Shown: positions 25,010 through 34,622 of the stretch, one piece after another | Layout of the letters: each line of letters opens with the position of its first letter | Numbering within the stretch: position 1 is the first letter of the stretch | NCBI RefSeq assembly: GCF_001039475.1 | Contig: NZ_LELK01000001.1 | Span: forward strand, 1,383,607 to 1,447,606 | DNA from: Guptibacillus hwajinpoensis | Lineage (GTDB): Bacteria > Bacillota > Bacilli > Bacillales > Guptibacillaceae | Length of the DNA: 64,000 bases | Direction of reading: 5' to 3' | Notes under the pieces: model-generated | Seen by the model: only the letters and a program-made list of their open reading frames with translations | Told to the model about the DNA's origin: nothing | The model's database searches: none | Program-made: the position numbers and the translations under genes

Positions 25010-26503
25010 ATGAATCAACCATCAAAACAGGCTTCTGTTATCGTCATATTCGGAGCTACAGGAGATCTTGCTAAACGCAAGCTTTTCCCATCACTGTATA
25101 ACCTCTATTGTAAAGGTGTGCTAGCAGAAGATTTCGCTGTTGTTGGCGTAGCTCGCAGACAGCTATCAAATGAAGAATTTCGGTCAAACGTTCACGACGC
25201 TGTGATCCACACAGCTTGTATGGATAAGGATGACAAACACGAAGAATTTAGTAGTCATTTCTTCTATCAGCCTTTTGATGTTACGAAGAAAGAATCTTAT
25301 CAAGATCTTAAAGGATTAACTGAGAGTCTTGATGAACAATTCGATATTCCACACAATCGTATTTTCTATATGGCAATGGCTCCTGAGTTCTTTGGGACAA
25401 TTGCTCTTAATCTTGATTCTGAAGGATTGCTAGAAGGTGATGGTTTCAACCGACTTGTGATCGAGAAGCCATTCGGACATGATTTCCAATCTGCACAAAA
25501 GCTTAACGATGAAATCCGTCAAGTATTTTCAGAAGAAGAAATCTATCGTATTGACCACTATCTCGGTAAAGAAATGGTGCAAAATATCGAGGCTATCCGT
25601 TTTGCTAATTCACTATTTGAGCCACTCTGGAACAACCGTTACATATCCAATATCCAGATTACATCTAGTGAAACAGTAGGTGTAGAAACACGGGGTGGAT
25701 ACTACGAAAAATCAGGTGCGCTTAGAGATATGGTTCAGAACCATATGTTGCAAATGGTTTCTTTACTTGCAATGGAACCACCAGGTAGCCTCACAACAGA
25801 AGAAATTCGAAGTGAGAAAGTAAAAGTACTTCGTGCTCTGCGTGCGGTTAACAAAGATGAAGTAAATGATTACTTCGTTCGCGGTCAGTACAAACAAGGT
25901 GAAGCAAATGGTGAGACACTTCCTGGTTACCGAGAAGAGAATAATGTTGATGAAGAATCAAATACGGAGACTTTTGTTGCAGCGAAGCTAATGATTGACA
26001 ACTTCCGCTGGGCAGGTGTCCCATTCTACATTAGAACCGGTAAACGGATGCCAACTAAATCGACCAATATTCTAATTGAGTTCAAAGACATGCCAATGAA
26101 CCTTTATAAAAATGAAAGTGGCAAGCTTGGACCAAATATTCTTGAAGTCCACATTCAACCAGAAGAAGGTATTACCCTTCACTTGAATGTTAAGGACACT
26201 GGCGATATGCGTAAAACAACGCCGATTGAATTGAACTTTAACAACAAACAGAAAAACAATATGAACTCACCTGAAGCTTATGAACGCCTTCTACACGATG
26301 TAATGAAAGGTGATGCAACAAACTTTGCGCGCTGGGATGAAGTAGCTCTCTCATGGCAGTTCATCGATCCAATATCTGTCGCGTGGGCAAATGAGAAAGA
26401 GCAGGACTTCCCTAACTATTCCGCTGGATCGATGGGTCCTGATGCGGCTGATAAGCTTCTAGAGAAAGACAACCTTCACTGGTGGTCATCACCTAAAGAG
26501 TAG
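25010..26503 (+). CDS. zwf: glucose-6-phosphate 1-dehydrogenase
   Basis: The first enzyme of the oxidative pentose phosphate pathway, making 6-phosphogluconolactone and NADPH. The 497-residue protein has the nucleotide motif GATGDLAKRK near residue 15, the substrate signature RIDHYLGKEMVQN near residue 180, and RTGKRMPTK later. Gnd and RpiA genes lie within 3 kb, though on separate transcripts. A long structured leader precedes the ATG, and a 19-bp perfect-arm terminator follows. Confidence 0.97.
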   Translation: MNQPSKQASVIVIFGATGDLAKRKLFPSLYNLYCKGVLAEDFAVVGVARRQLSNEEFRSNVHDAVIHTACMDKDDKHEEFSSHFFYQPFDVTKKESYQDLKGLTESLDEQFDIPHNRIFYMAMAPEFFGTIALNLDSEGLLEGDGFNRLVIEKPFGHDFQSAQKLNDEIRQVFSEEEIYRIDHYLGKEMVQNIEAIRFANSLFEPLWNNRYISNIQITSSETVGVETRGGYYEKSGALRDMVQNHMLQMVSLLAMEPPGSLTTEEIRSEKVKVLRALRAVNKDEVNDYFVRGQYKQGEANGETLPGYREENNVDEESNTETFVAAKLMIDNFRWAGVPFYIRTGKRMPTKSTNILIEFKDMPMNLYKNESGKLGPNILEVHIQPEEGITLHLNVKDTGDMRKTTPIELNFNNKQKNNMNSPEAYERLLHDVMKGDATNFARWDEVALSWQFIDPISVAWANEKEQDFPNYSAGSMGPDAADKLLEKDNLHWWSSPKE

Positions 26504-26521
26504 AACGATCAATGCATAACA

Positions 26522-26560
26522 ACTAAAGAAAGATACGTGAATCACGTATCTTTCTTTAGT
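26522..26560 (+). terminator. terminator of zwf
   Basis: A 39-base hairpin with 19-bp perfect arms (left arm begins ACTAAAGAAAG). The next gene starts 33 bases later with its own RBS. Confidence 0.85.
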
Positions 26561-26593
26561 ATCTTTATACTAATTGGAAGGAAGTGCTTAATT

Positions 26594-27217
26594 ATGAAAA
26601 TGTATGATGTTAGCGCACCCATATTTAACGGAATGCCTGTATACAAAAACAAAGAAGAGAAACAACCTGAGATCAATACTACAACAAACGGACATGTAAC
26701 AGAGTCTCGTCTGTCTCTCGATGTACATACAGGTACACATGTTGACGCTCCACTTCACATGATGAATGATGGTGCAACATTTGAAACCATTAACATGGAA
26801 GATCTTGTTGGACAAGCGAAAGTCATTGATGTAACGAATGTTAAAGGTGCTATCTCTGACAAAGATATTGAGTCTGAGGATATCCAAGAAGGAGATTTCA
26901 TTCTTTTTAAATCGCAAAACTCCTTCGAAGACGAATTTAATTTCGAGTTCGTATTTGTTGGTGAAGATGCAGCACGGTATCTAGCTGAGCGCAATATCCG
27001 CGGTGTTGGTGTCGACGGTCTTGGTATCGAGCGAAGCCAGCCAGAGCACCCTACTCACCGTTCTCTTTTCGAGAAAGACGTCATTATTATGGAAGGCCTT
27101 CGCTTAAAAGATGTTGCTGCTGGCCAATATTTCATGGTAGCTGCACCATTAAAGCTACAAGGAACAGATGCATCACCTGCTCGCGTTCTTTTATTTGATG
27201 GATTAAAAGAAGCATAG
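26594..27217 (+). CDS. cyclase family protein (kynurenine formamidase-like metal hydrolase)
   Basis: A 207-residue member of the cyclase/KynB family. The metal-binding signature HTGTHVDAPLH is at residues 45-55, and a further conserved region reads FVFVGEDAARYLAERNI. The family hydrolyses amides or lactone-like substrates. Lying between zwf and gnd, it could act on a pentose phosphate side product, but this is inference; kynurenine pathway genes are absent here. I use the ATG (MKMYDVS) behind GGAAGGAAG; the longer frame runs through the zwf terminator. Confidence 0.85.
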   Translation: MKMYDVSAPIFNGMPVYKNKEEKQPEINTTTNGHVTESRLSLDVHTGTHVDAPLHMMNDGATFETINMEDLVGQAKVIDVTNVKGAISDKDIESEDIQEGDFILFKSQNSFEDEFNFEFVFVGEDAARYLAERNIRGVGVDGLGIERSQPEHPTHRSLFEKDVIIMEGLRLKDVAAGQYFMVAAPLKLQGTDASPARVLLFDGLKEA

Positions 27218-27220
27218 TAT

Positions 27221-27254
27221 AAAAGCCGGGGACTTTTCCTCGGCTTTTGTTTTG
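27221..27254 (+). terminator. terminator of the cyclase gene
   Basis: AAAAGCCG and CGGCTTTT form the stem, followed by a T-rich run. Confidence 0.82.
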
Positions 27255-27265
27255 TATATTCAATT

Positions 27266-27311
27266 AAAAACGCCTCCTTCTTAACCTTATGGTTGAGAAG
27301 GAGGCGTTTTT
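27266..27311 (-). terminator. terminator of gnd
   Basis: AAAAACGCCTCCTTCT pairs with the matching arm ending AGGAGGCGTTTTT, convergent with the cyclase terminator. Confidence 0.88.
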
Positions 27312-27319
27312 GGGATTAC

Positions 27320-28732
27320 TTAATCTTCTAGCCACTCTGTGTGGAAGACACCTTCACGGTCGATACGCTGATACGTATGAGCACCGAAGTAGTCACGTTG
27401 AGCTTGTAAGAGGTTCGCTGGAAGCGTTTCGCTACGATAGCTATCATAATAAGCAATCGCGCTTGCAAGACCAGGAACAGGGATTCCACGCTGTACAGCA
27501 AGTGATACGATATCACGAGCAGCACTTTGATAAGATTCAACGATTTCCTTGAAGTAAGGATCTAGAAGAAGGTTAGTTAAACCAGCTTCGCGATCATATG
27601 CTTCTTTAATATTTTGTAGGAAGCCTGCACGGATAATGCAACCTCCGCGGAAGATCATTGCGATTGAGCCGTAATCAAGATTCCAGTCATACTCATCAGA
27701 AGCTGAACGCATTTGGGCGAAGCCTTGAGCATAAGAGCAAATCTTGCTCATGTAAAGTGCTTTGCGGATTTTCTCGATTAACTCATCTTTATCACCGTCA
27801 AATGCAGGAACATTAGGTCCTGCAAGAAGCTTACTTGCTTTCACACGTTCTTCTTTCATTGCTGAAATAAAGCGTGAGAAAACAGACTCTGTGATAATTG
27901 AAAGTGGTACACCAAGATCAAGTGCGCTCTGACTCGTCCATTTACCAGTTCCTTTTTGACCCGCTGTATCAAGGATAACATCAACAAGAGCTTTACCTGT
28001 TTCAGGATCCTTCTTCGTAAAGATATCTGCTGTGATTTCGATTAGGTAGCTATCAAGCTCCCCTTTATTCCATTCTTTAAATACTTCATGAAGTTCATCA
28101 GTCGAAAGACCAAGTACATTCTTCATCATATAATAAGCTTCACCGATTAACTGCATATCGCCATACTCAATGCCGTTGTGCACCATTTTCACATAATGCC
28201 CAGCACCGTCTGGACCAATGTACGTTGTACATGGATCTCCGTCAACTTTTGCAGCGATCGCTTTAAAAATATCTTCTACTTCGCTAAAGGCATCTGGTTG
28301 TCCACCTGGCATGATCGAAGGACCGTTAAGCGCGCCTTCTTCCCCACCAGACACACCAGTACCAATAAAGCGAATACCTTTTTCTTTCAAGTCATCGCTA
28401 CGCTTTTGAGTGTCTTTAAAGAAAGCATTACCACCATCAATGATAATGTCATCTTGATCAAGGTGTGGCAACAACTGATCAATTGTTGCATCAGTCGGCA
28501 TGCCTGCTTTAACCATTAGCAAAATTTTTCTTGGTGTTTCAAGTGATTGAACGAACTCTTCAATGCTATATGTATCCTGAAAGTTTCGCCCTTCGACTTC
28601 AGACATCATTTCTTTCGTTTTCTCTTCAGAACGATTATAGACTGATACTGAATAGCCGCGACTCTCGATATTCATCGCAAGGTTTTTCCCCATAACGGCT
28701 AATCCAATTACACCTATTTGTTGTTTTGACAT
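27320..28732 (-). CDS. gndA: NADP-dependent 6-phosphogluconate dehydrogenase, decarboxylating
   Basis: A 470-residue homodimeric enzyme that makes ribulose 5-phosphate, CO2 and NADPH. The dinucleotide motif GLAVMGKN starts at residue 10. The substrate region reads [19 protein letters not shown], and the catalytic Lys lies in [17 protein letters not shown]. The length and the C-terminal tail ([14 protein letters not shown]) are those of the full-length NADP-type enzyme. It converges on zwf and the cyclase gene. Confidence 0.97.
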   Translation of the reverse strand: MSKQQIGVIGLAVMGKNLAMNIESRGYSVSVYNRSEEKTKEMMSEVEGRNFQDTYSIEEFVQSLETPRKILLMVKAGMPTDATIDQLLPHLDQDDIIIDGGNAFFKDTQKRSDDLKEKGIRFIGTGVSGGEEGALNGPSIMPGGQPDAFSEVEDIFKAIAAKVDGDPCTTYIGPDGAGHYVKMVHNGIEYGDMQLIGEAYYMMKNVLGLSTDELHEVFKEWNKGELDSYLIEITADIFTKKDPETGKALVDVILDTAGQKGTGKWTSQSALDLGVPLSIITESVFSRFISAMKEERVKASKLLAGPNVPAFDGDKDELIEKIRKALYMSKICSYAQGFAQMRSASDEYDWNLDYGSIAMIFRGGCIIRAGFLQNIKEAYDREAGLTNLLLDPYFKEIVESYQSAARDIVSLAVQRGIPVPGLASAIAYYDSYRSETLPANLLQAQRDYFGAHTYQRIDREGVFHTEWLED

Positions 28733-29026
28733 CTTATTCCCTCCAGCTATTGTACTTTACTTCTCTAAACCACGACTGCCACTAAAAAGTATACCATAGT
28801 GTAGAACATACGCTTTTCATAGTATGTACACCCTTAATCAGGTTACTCACAGGTTAACAGTCTAACAGTATGCATTATACGTCTTTCTAGAGCACCGTGC
28901 AAAGATTAGCAACTAAGTCGTATCTTTTCGACTTTCAATTTGTCCATTTTTTCTATATGGTTGGTATAGATGTCATAATCTCAAACAAATCGATGCTGAT
29001 CGCTTGATTAAAGGAGTGTATAAGGA

Positions 29027-29692
29027 ATGAATGAGAAACAGTTAGCAGGTGAAAAAGCTGCAAGTTATGTTCAGGATGGAATGGTTGTTGGTTTAGGCAC
29101 AGGAAGTACCGTCTATTGGACGATCCTCAAAATTGCTGAGATGGTTCAGAATGGTTTGTCTATTACTGGAGTTCCCACTTCAAAAGAAACTGAAAAGCTT
29201 GCACTTGAGCATGGCATACCCCTCATTGCATTAGAAGAAGTCTCATCCATTGATCTAACTATTGACGGAGCTGATGAATTGAACGATGAGCTCACATTAA
29301 TTAAAGGTGGTGGCGGTGCTTTGCTACGGGAGAAAATCATTGCCTACCACTCTACGCATATGATTGTTGTGGCAGATTCAAGCAAAGTTGTTTCTGATCT
29401 TGGAACCTTTCCTCTACCAGTTGAAGTCGTGCCGTTTGGCTATCAAAAGACACTAGATGTTTTACAAGATATGGGCTGTGAGCCATCAATCCGTAGTAAA
29501 AATGATTCGTTGTTTATAACTGATAACGGTAATTATATCGTAGATTGTGCGTTTCGGAGTATACCCTACCCTTCCACTTTACACGAACGAATCAATCAGA
29601 TTCCTGGGGTTGTCGACAATGGTTTATTTATTGGATATGCAGAGAAAGCAATTATAGGTAATGGAAGCACTATTACTTTTCTAGAGAAATAG
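29027..29692 (+). CDS. rpiA: ribose-5-phosphate isomerase A
   Basis: A 221-residue isomerase interconverting ribose 5-phosphate and ribulose 5-phosphate. Motifs are GLGTGSTVYW near residue 22, DGADELND near residue 81 and KGGGGALLREK near residue 94, which carry the catalytic Asp, Lys and Glu. Having RpiA rather than only RpiB is notable for a Bacillus relative but occurs in several genera. The ATG follows AAAGGAG, and a strong terminator follows the stop. Confidence 0.95.
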   Translation: MNEKQLAGEKAASYVQDGMVVGLGTGSTVYWTILKIAEMVQNGLSITGVPTSKETEKLALEHGIPLIALEEVSSIDLTIDGADELNDELTLIKGGGGALLREKIIAYHSTHMIVVADSSKVVSDLGTFPLPVEVVPFGYQKTLDVLQDMGCEPSIRSKNDSLFITDNGNYIVDCAFRSIPYPSTLHERINQIPGVVDNGLFIGYAEKAIIGNGSTITFLEK

Positions 29693-29728
29693 GAAAAGCC
29701 CGGCGTTTATGCGCCGGGCTTTTCCTAT
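29691..29728 (+). terminator. terminator of rpiA
   Basis: AGGAAAAGCCCGGCG and its complement pair around a short loop next to the stop codon, followed by TATTTTATTT. Confidence 0.88.
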
Positions 29729-29772
29729 TTTATTTAGCTCTTTTAGAAGACATGGTAGCTATAGTAGGTTCA

Positions 29773-29965
29773 TTTCCGCTCCAGGATGCTCGCTTTCCGC
29801 GGGGCGGGCGGTGAGCCTCCTCGTCGCTAACGCTCCTGCGGGGTCTCACCTGTCCCGCTAGTCCCGCAGGAGTCGAGCATCCTTCCGCTCCAATCAGCTA
29901 AGTGTGGTTTTTGTTCGATAACAATTCAAAAGCAACAATCTTTTAGAAAAGAGCCTTTAGAATAG
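29773..29965 (+). repeat. GC-rich palindromic repeat (TTCCGCTCC family), full copy
   Basis: The core at 29773-29894 is almost identical to those at 23054 and 42672, with both bounding TTCCGCTCC copies and the same AT-rich tail ending AGAAAAGAGCC. It fills the gap between rpiA and the usp gene. Confidence 0.92.
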
Positions 29966-30001
29966 AGCTTTTTATTTAGGATCTACTGCTATCAATAGCC
30001 C

Positions 30002-30436
30002 TTATTTGATAATTAGTACGGGACAATGAGAGCGTTGGAGGACGGCATGGCTTACGCTTCCGAGAAACCACTCTCTTAACCCGTTTAAGCCTCTGCTACC
30101 CATTATAATAAGGTCACGCTCATGATCATTGGCATACTTCACAATTTCGTTGCCTGGATTTCCTTCGAGTACCATAGTACGTACAACATGATTTGGAAGT
30201 TGTTCATAAAGCACATCACTTACTACTTTCAACAGGTCGACCGCTTCTTTTCTTAATTCGTTTAGAATACTCGCATAGACAACAGCAGAGCTGATTTGAG
30301 CTGTAGGATTCAACGCTGTAACCACATCAATTTGAAGAGCGGGGTTTTCCTTAGCCATTGTAATTGCTTCATTCAAAGCTTTCATACTTAAGTCAGATCC
30401 ATCATAAGCAACTAGGACGTTAGTGTATTTTCTCAT
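30002..30436 (-). CDS. universal stress protein, UspA family
   Basis: A single-domain 144-residue USP. The start VLVAYDGSDLSMKAL and the ATP-binding loop GSRGLNGLREWFLGSVS are both intact, so it should bind ATP. The function is general stress tolerance; the specific role is unknown. Its start lies about 65 bp downstream of the stop of the upstream NCS2 permease gene (30501-31799), in the same orientation. Confidence 0.92.
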   Translation of the reverse strand: MRKYTNVLVAYDGSDLSMKALNEAITMAKENPALQIDVVTALNPTAQISSAVVYASILNELRKEAVDLLKVVSDVLYEQLPNHVVRTMVLEGNPGNEIVKYANDHERDLIIMGSRGLNGLREWFLGSVSHAVLQRSHCPVLIIK

Positions 30437-30500
30437 TACAACACTCCCCTTCCCTATTATGCCTTCATTATATCATGTTAACGGATAAGACACTGTGATG

Positions 30501-31799
30501 CTAATCACTTGTTGTTAAGTTATCTCGCTTCTTTCTATTCATCCATTGTTCAGTGACAATCGCTGTAATTGAGCCTAGAATTAGTCCATTGTTTAAAAGC
30601 GATGCTGTCAGGGGCGGTGCATTCTGAAAGGCTTCAGGAGGAATGAACATGGTTCCAATTCCAACCATGAAGGACATTCCGATTACAAACGATTTACTTT
30701 CAGAATGATCTTTCTTAAACTCATTGAACGCAATGCCTACCATATTGACAAACACAATAAAGATTACTGCGTAACCAACAGGTTCAGGAAGCGCAGCAAA
30801 GAACGCCATCAGTGCTGGGAATAAGCTTATGATAATAATGAAACCACTTCCCACTATAAATGGAAGCCTACGCTTTAATCCTGTCGTCATGATAAAGCCT
30901 GCAGCTCCTGAAATTGGAACACTTCCCACGGCAGAGAAAATGCCTCCAAGTAACTGATTAACACCAGATACAAATCCAGCTTGCCGATATCTTCCCATTG
31001 GCTTCGTGTTTGAAAGTCTAGCTAGAACCTCTTCTACCACTCGAATGCTTGCAATCATATTCGTTAAAAGCAACAGCGTGACAAGTGCTGCAGTGACAAT
31101 CATTCCTGAATTCCACTCTGGATAACCAAACGCAAAAATTTGTGGAAGCTGAACAAATCCTCCCTCAGGAACGGTGACAGGCTTCGCTAAACCTAGTATG
31201 GCAAAAAGAAGCCATCCGATAATTAAAATTATTAAAATTGAGTATTGCTGAATAATCGCCGGCATCGATCGTGAAAACCAAATCGATACGAGAACGAGAA
31301 GAAGTGATAGCCCTGCAATCCTAAGGTCGATTCCCTCCCTTAAATAGCCCACACCCATCATGCCATTTAAAAAGGAACCGCTAAGCTGTGCGACAAGTAA
31401 TAAAAGATAAATCCCAGTAACAACCGGCGTGAACAATCGAGACAGTCTTTCCACCATTCCAAATGCGCTTAATAGAATGAAGATTACTCCGCTTGCAATC
31501 ATAGCAAGTTCAAGGGCTTGTAACGTTTCCATTTTCGAACCAAATAATGCTGAACTTAATCCTGCATAGAGGACAAATACTCCCCACCAGAGACCCGCTG
31601 GCCCTTCGTTAATGGGCAATCGATGTCCAAGCGTCGCTTGAAGAATAGCTGCAACTCCAAGTACAAACATCGTTCTTTGTACAAAACCTGCCGCCATCGC
31701 CGGATCTAACTGAAATAAGCTTGCGATGGCAACGGGCGCAACAATTGATCCTGCAATCATAAACACTGCCCATTGAAGGGCGGATAACGTATTACGCAT
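30501..31799 (-). CDS. NCS2 family purine/pyrimidine permease
   Basis: A 432-residue permease of the xanthine/uracil (NCS2) type with about 12-14 helices. The family region is visible in SGVNQLLGGIFSAVGSVP with ISGAAGFIMTTG. It resembles YwdJ of B. subtilis, whose substrate is not settled. I use the ATG (MRNTLSALQW) behind AAGAAGG. The next gene, divergent from it, is also a base permease of the other NCS2 branch. Confidence 0.87.
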   Translation of the reverse strand: MRNTLSALQWAVFMIAGSIVAPVAIASLFQLDPAMAAGFVQRTMFVLGVAAILQATLGHRLPINEGPAGLWWGVFVLYAGLSSALFGSKMETLQALELAMIASGVIFILLSAFGMVERLSRLFTPVVTGIYLLLLVAQLSGSFLNGMMGVGYLREGIDLRIAGLSLLLVLVSIWFSRSMPAIIQQYSILIILIIGWLLFAILGLAKPVTVPEGGFVQLPQIFAFGYPEWNSGMIVTAALVTLLLLTNMIASIRVVEEVLARLSNTKPMGRYRQAGFVSGVNQLLGGIFSAVGSVPISGAAGFIMTTGLKRRLPFIVGSGFIIIISLFPALMAFFAALPEPVGYAVIFIVFVNMVGIAFNEFKKDHSESKSFVIGMSFMVGIGTMFIPPEAFQNAPPLTASLLNNGLILGSITAIVTEQWMNRKKRDNLTTSD

Positions 31800-31986
31800 A
31801 GAAAAGCCTTCTTTCATCCATACAATTTATGTACCTCTTCTAATAGTAACAAAGGGAGGTAAAGTGGTCATTACGTTTTTTTCCACTATAAAAAAAAGCA
31901 GAGCTCTGCTATACTAATTTATTGGTGATTTGATTTTTATCAAATACACGGGTGGGAGAGGGAAACACAAGTAAGAAGGGAATAAA

Positions 31987-33261
31987 GTGAAAAAGAAAAT
32001 TGATTTTGATTTTCAGGCTCACGATACTTCACTGAAGAAGGAAATTCTTGCAGGCTTTACATCATTTTTTACAATTGTTTATATTGCAGCTGTTAACGCG
32101 TCAATCCTAGCTGATGCAGGAATTCCTTTTGAAGCAGGAATGATTGCAACTGTCCTGACATCAGTGGTCGGCTGCCTGTTAATTGGCTTTTATGCAAATG
32201 CCCCGATTATCTTAGTCCCAGGTATGGGCGTTAATGCATTCTTCACGTATACAATGGTTGAATCGATGGGACTTAGCTGGCAAGTTGCGCTAGCTTCTGT
32301 ATTCATAGCTGGAGTGCTTTTTGCCATTACAGCTTTCACACCTCTTGCAGGTGTTCTATCCAAAGCAATTCCTCGTTCGTTAAAAGAAGCAATAACCGTT
32401 GGAATCGGATTATTTCTTACTTTTATCGGACTTCAAAAAGGCGGTATCGTTGTCTCAAGTGAATCAACGTTCGTTGAAATGGGAAACTTAGGTTCCGCTC
32501 ATGTTATTGCAACACTAGTGACATTGGCACTTGCCGCTATTCTATTTATACGGAATGTCAAAGGACACTTTCTAATTAGCATGCTTGCAGGTACTGCTTT
32601 AGCTTGGTCTCTTGGACTAATCGAAACAGGGAATCAAGAGAGCTTCTCTTTCTCTTCGTACTCGTCAGTCTTTGGAGCAATGTCATTTGATGATATTCTT
32701 ATCATTCCATTCTGGATTGCTACATTCTCAATGGCCATGATTCTCGTGTTCGAAAACATGGGACTCCTTCATGGACTACTGCCTGATCAATCCAAGTTTG
32801 AGAAATCATACAAAGCAAATGCTATCTCTGCTATATCAGCAGGTCTTTTCGGTACAAGCCCAACGGTTTCAACAGTTGAAAGCGCATCTGGTATCTCAGC
32901 TGGTGGTCGAACTGGACTAACATCCATCACAACTGGATTACTATTCCTAACGTCCCTATTTTTCATCCCAGTGTTTAAAATTATTCCAGACTCAGCCATC
33001 GCGCCTGTACTCATCATAATAGGCGGATTAATGATCACATCGATTCAGAACATCTCACTACAGGACTTCTCCGAAGGATTTCCTGCGTTCTTAATCATCG
33101 TCATGATCCCCCTAACCTACAGCATCGTAGACGGCATCGCATTCGGCTTCATCGCCTATCCTTTCCTAAAAATCGCACTAGGAAAAGCCAAAGAAGTCCC
33201 AGTCCCTATGTACATCATAGCCAGCCTGTTCTTCGTTAATTTCTTTTTACATGGGATCTAG
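31987..33261 (+). CDS. NCS2/AzgA family guanine/hypoxanthine permease
   Basis: A 424-residue membrane transporter of the AzgA branch (PbuG/PbuO-like). Motifs are AGFTSFFTIVYIAAVNA, PGMGVNAFFTYTMVE, and TSPTVSTVESASGISAGGRTG around the substrate site. The GTG start follows AAGGGAA. The last 60 codons end almost only in C or A, unlike the first two thirds, and the final codons GGG-ATC-TAG are identical to the end of a repeat element that continues directly past the stop. The C-terminus may therefore have been set by insertion of that element. Confidence 0.9.
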   Translation: MKKKIDFDFQAHDTSLKKEILAGFTSFFTIVYIAAVNASILADAGIPFEAGMIATVLTSVVGCLLIGFYANAPIILVPGMGVNAFFTYTMVESMGLSWQVALASVFIAGVLFAITAFTPLAGVLSKAIPRSLKEAITVGIGLFLTFIGLQKGGIVVSSESTFVEMGNLGSAHVIATLVTLALAAILFIRNVKGHFLISMLAGTALAWSLGLIETGNQESFSFSSYSSVFGAMSFDDILIIPFWIATFSMAMILVFENMGLLHGLLPDQSKFEKSYKANAISAISAGLFGTSPTVSTVESASGISAGGRTGLTSITTGLLFLTSLFFIPVFKIIPDSAIAPVLIIIGGLMITSIQNISLQDFSEGFPAFLIIVMIPLTYSIVDGIAFGFIAYPFLKIALGKAKEVPVPMYIIASLFFVNFFLHGI

Positions 33262-33612
33262 AAAAGCGGAAGTGGGCGTTTAGACCCGTCAGGCACTGGA
33301 GCCAAACCAAAAGAACACGCCCTTTGTGTTCATTTGGTTTGGTGAAGTGACAGAGGGTCTGCCCACTGCAGTCTAGAAAAGCGGAAACGAGCGTTTAGAA
33401 ACGGAGATATTGGAGCTCTTGAACTGGAACACGTTCTTTGTGTTCCGGTTCAAGAGTGAAATATCGCAGTTTCTGCGAGTTGCAGCTGGATCTAGAAAAG
33501 CGGAAGCGCCCGTTTAGCCTCGACAAGCACTGGAGCCAAACCAAAAGAACACGCCCTTTGTGTTCATTTGGTTTGGTGAAGTGACAGAGGGTCTGCCCAC
33601 TGCAGCTGGATC
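33261..33612. repeat. three copies of the ~120-bp GAAAAGCGG stem-loop repeat
   Basis: Copies begin at 33261, 33376 and 33495. The first and third share the inner arm CCAAACCAAA/TTTGGTTTGG around GAACACGCCCTTTGTGTTC. The middle one belongs to the GAAAC/GTTTC subtype also found at 1138 and 1372, with compensated changes (ACTGGAACAC/GTGTTCCGGT). The first copy uses the stop codon of the permease gene as its border. Confidence 0.9.
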
Positions 33613-33640
33613 AGAAAAACAGAAACGAACATTCAGAATC

Positions 33641-33667
33641 CCTCCACAAAATGTGGAGGTTTTTTTA
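33641..33667 (+). terminator. terminator after the repeat cluster
   Basis: CCTCCACA and TGTGGAGG pair around AAA, followed by eight Ts. It may serve the permease gene and the repeats, ending a repeat-containing 3' transcript. Confidence 0.85.
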
Positions 33668-33721
33668 CACCCTTCCCTCTTAACCCATATTTTGTATGAT
33701 ATGATTTTACTGGTGATGCAA

Positions 33722-34564
33722 ATGAATAAAATAACAACCCTCATCCTCCCTCTACTTTTACTATCAGGGTGCCAGTCTAAGCCAGTTATGTTACATGCTT
33801 TTTCAACAGATAAAACCATGTTTAGGAACGCCCCGACTCACCTTCACTACTCAGAAAGCCAGATGGAAGAAATATTGGCCTCATATGACCATCAGGAGCC
33901 TTCGGAATGGGGAGAACGCGTATCAGGAGTCCTTACTAGCTTTGAAACAGCAAAGAAAGAAATTGCCTTAACGTTTGATGCTTGCGGCGGGCCACACGGA
34001 AGTTCAGTAGACGATGAACTTATTACGTATTTGATAAATGAGGAGATCTCTTCCACCCTCTTTGTCAACGGGAGGTGGATTGATGAAAACCCTGCACTTT
34101 TCAAAAAGCTTGCAGAAAATCCATTATTCGAAATTGAAAACCACGGTACGCACCATCTGCCTTTATCAGTAAATGGTCAATCAGCATGGGGCATTACGGG
34201 TACAACATCAGTGGAAGAAGTTGTCGCAGAGATGAAAATGAACGAGAATAAAATCGAAGAGTATACAGGTGAAAAACCAACTTTATTCCGGTCGGGGACG
34301 GCATATTATGATGATGTCGCTGTTGACATAGCCAATAGCCTTGGTATCCAAATTGTAAACTATACGATTTTAGGAGATGCAGGTGCTACTTATACAAGTG
34401 AGCAGGTTAAACAAGCACTTTTAAAAGCGACCCCTGGAGATATAGCACTTCTACACATGAATCAACCTGACAGCGGTACAGCAGATGGCGTGCAACAAGC
34501 AGTCCCTATTCTTCAAGAAAAAGGATACTCTTTTGTGCAACTACATAACCAGAATTTGCAGTGA
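33722..34564 (+). CDS. polysaccharide deacetylase family lipoprotein
   Basis: A 280-residue secreted protein with a signal peptide and lipobox LLSGC. A NodB-like domain follows: motif 1 is LTFDACGGPHG (one of the two usual metal-site Asp residues is replaced by Ala), motif 2 is NHGTHHLPLS with the zinc-binding His pair, motif 3 is FRSGTAYYDD and motif 5 is LLHMNQP. It likely removes acetyl groups from peptidoglycan or another cell-wall glycan, though the changed motif 1 leaves activity uncertain. I choose the ATG at 33722 (MNKITTL) with GGTG upstream; the frame is open further up only through the repeat. Confidence 0.8.
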   Translation: MNKITTLILPLLLLSGCQSKPVMLHAFSTDKTMFRNAPTHLHYSESQMEEILASYDHQEPSEWGERVSGVLTSFETAKKEIALTFDACGGPHGSSVDDELITYLINEEISSTLFVNGRWIDENPALFKKLAENPLFEIENHGTHHLPLSVNGQSAWGITGTTSVEEVVAEMKMNENKIEEYTGEKPTLFRSGTAYYDDVAVDIANSLGIQIVNYTILGDAGATYTSEQVKQALLKATPGDIALLHMNQPDSGTADGVQQAVPILQEKGYSFVQLHNQNLQ

Positions 34565-34622
34565 TTAAGTTGAAATCGAAATGGTCACCTTAATAATGAT
34601 TCATTTAAAGGGGTGATCAACA

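Noticed and set aside
26537-26593. N-terminal extension of the cyclase-family gene
   Set aside because: It would read through the zwf terminator; a good RBS precedes the ATG at 26594.
33560-33721. N-terminal extension of the deacetylase
   Set aside because: The extension translates the repeat and a terminator hairpin; a signal peptide starts properly at 33722.
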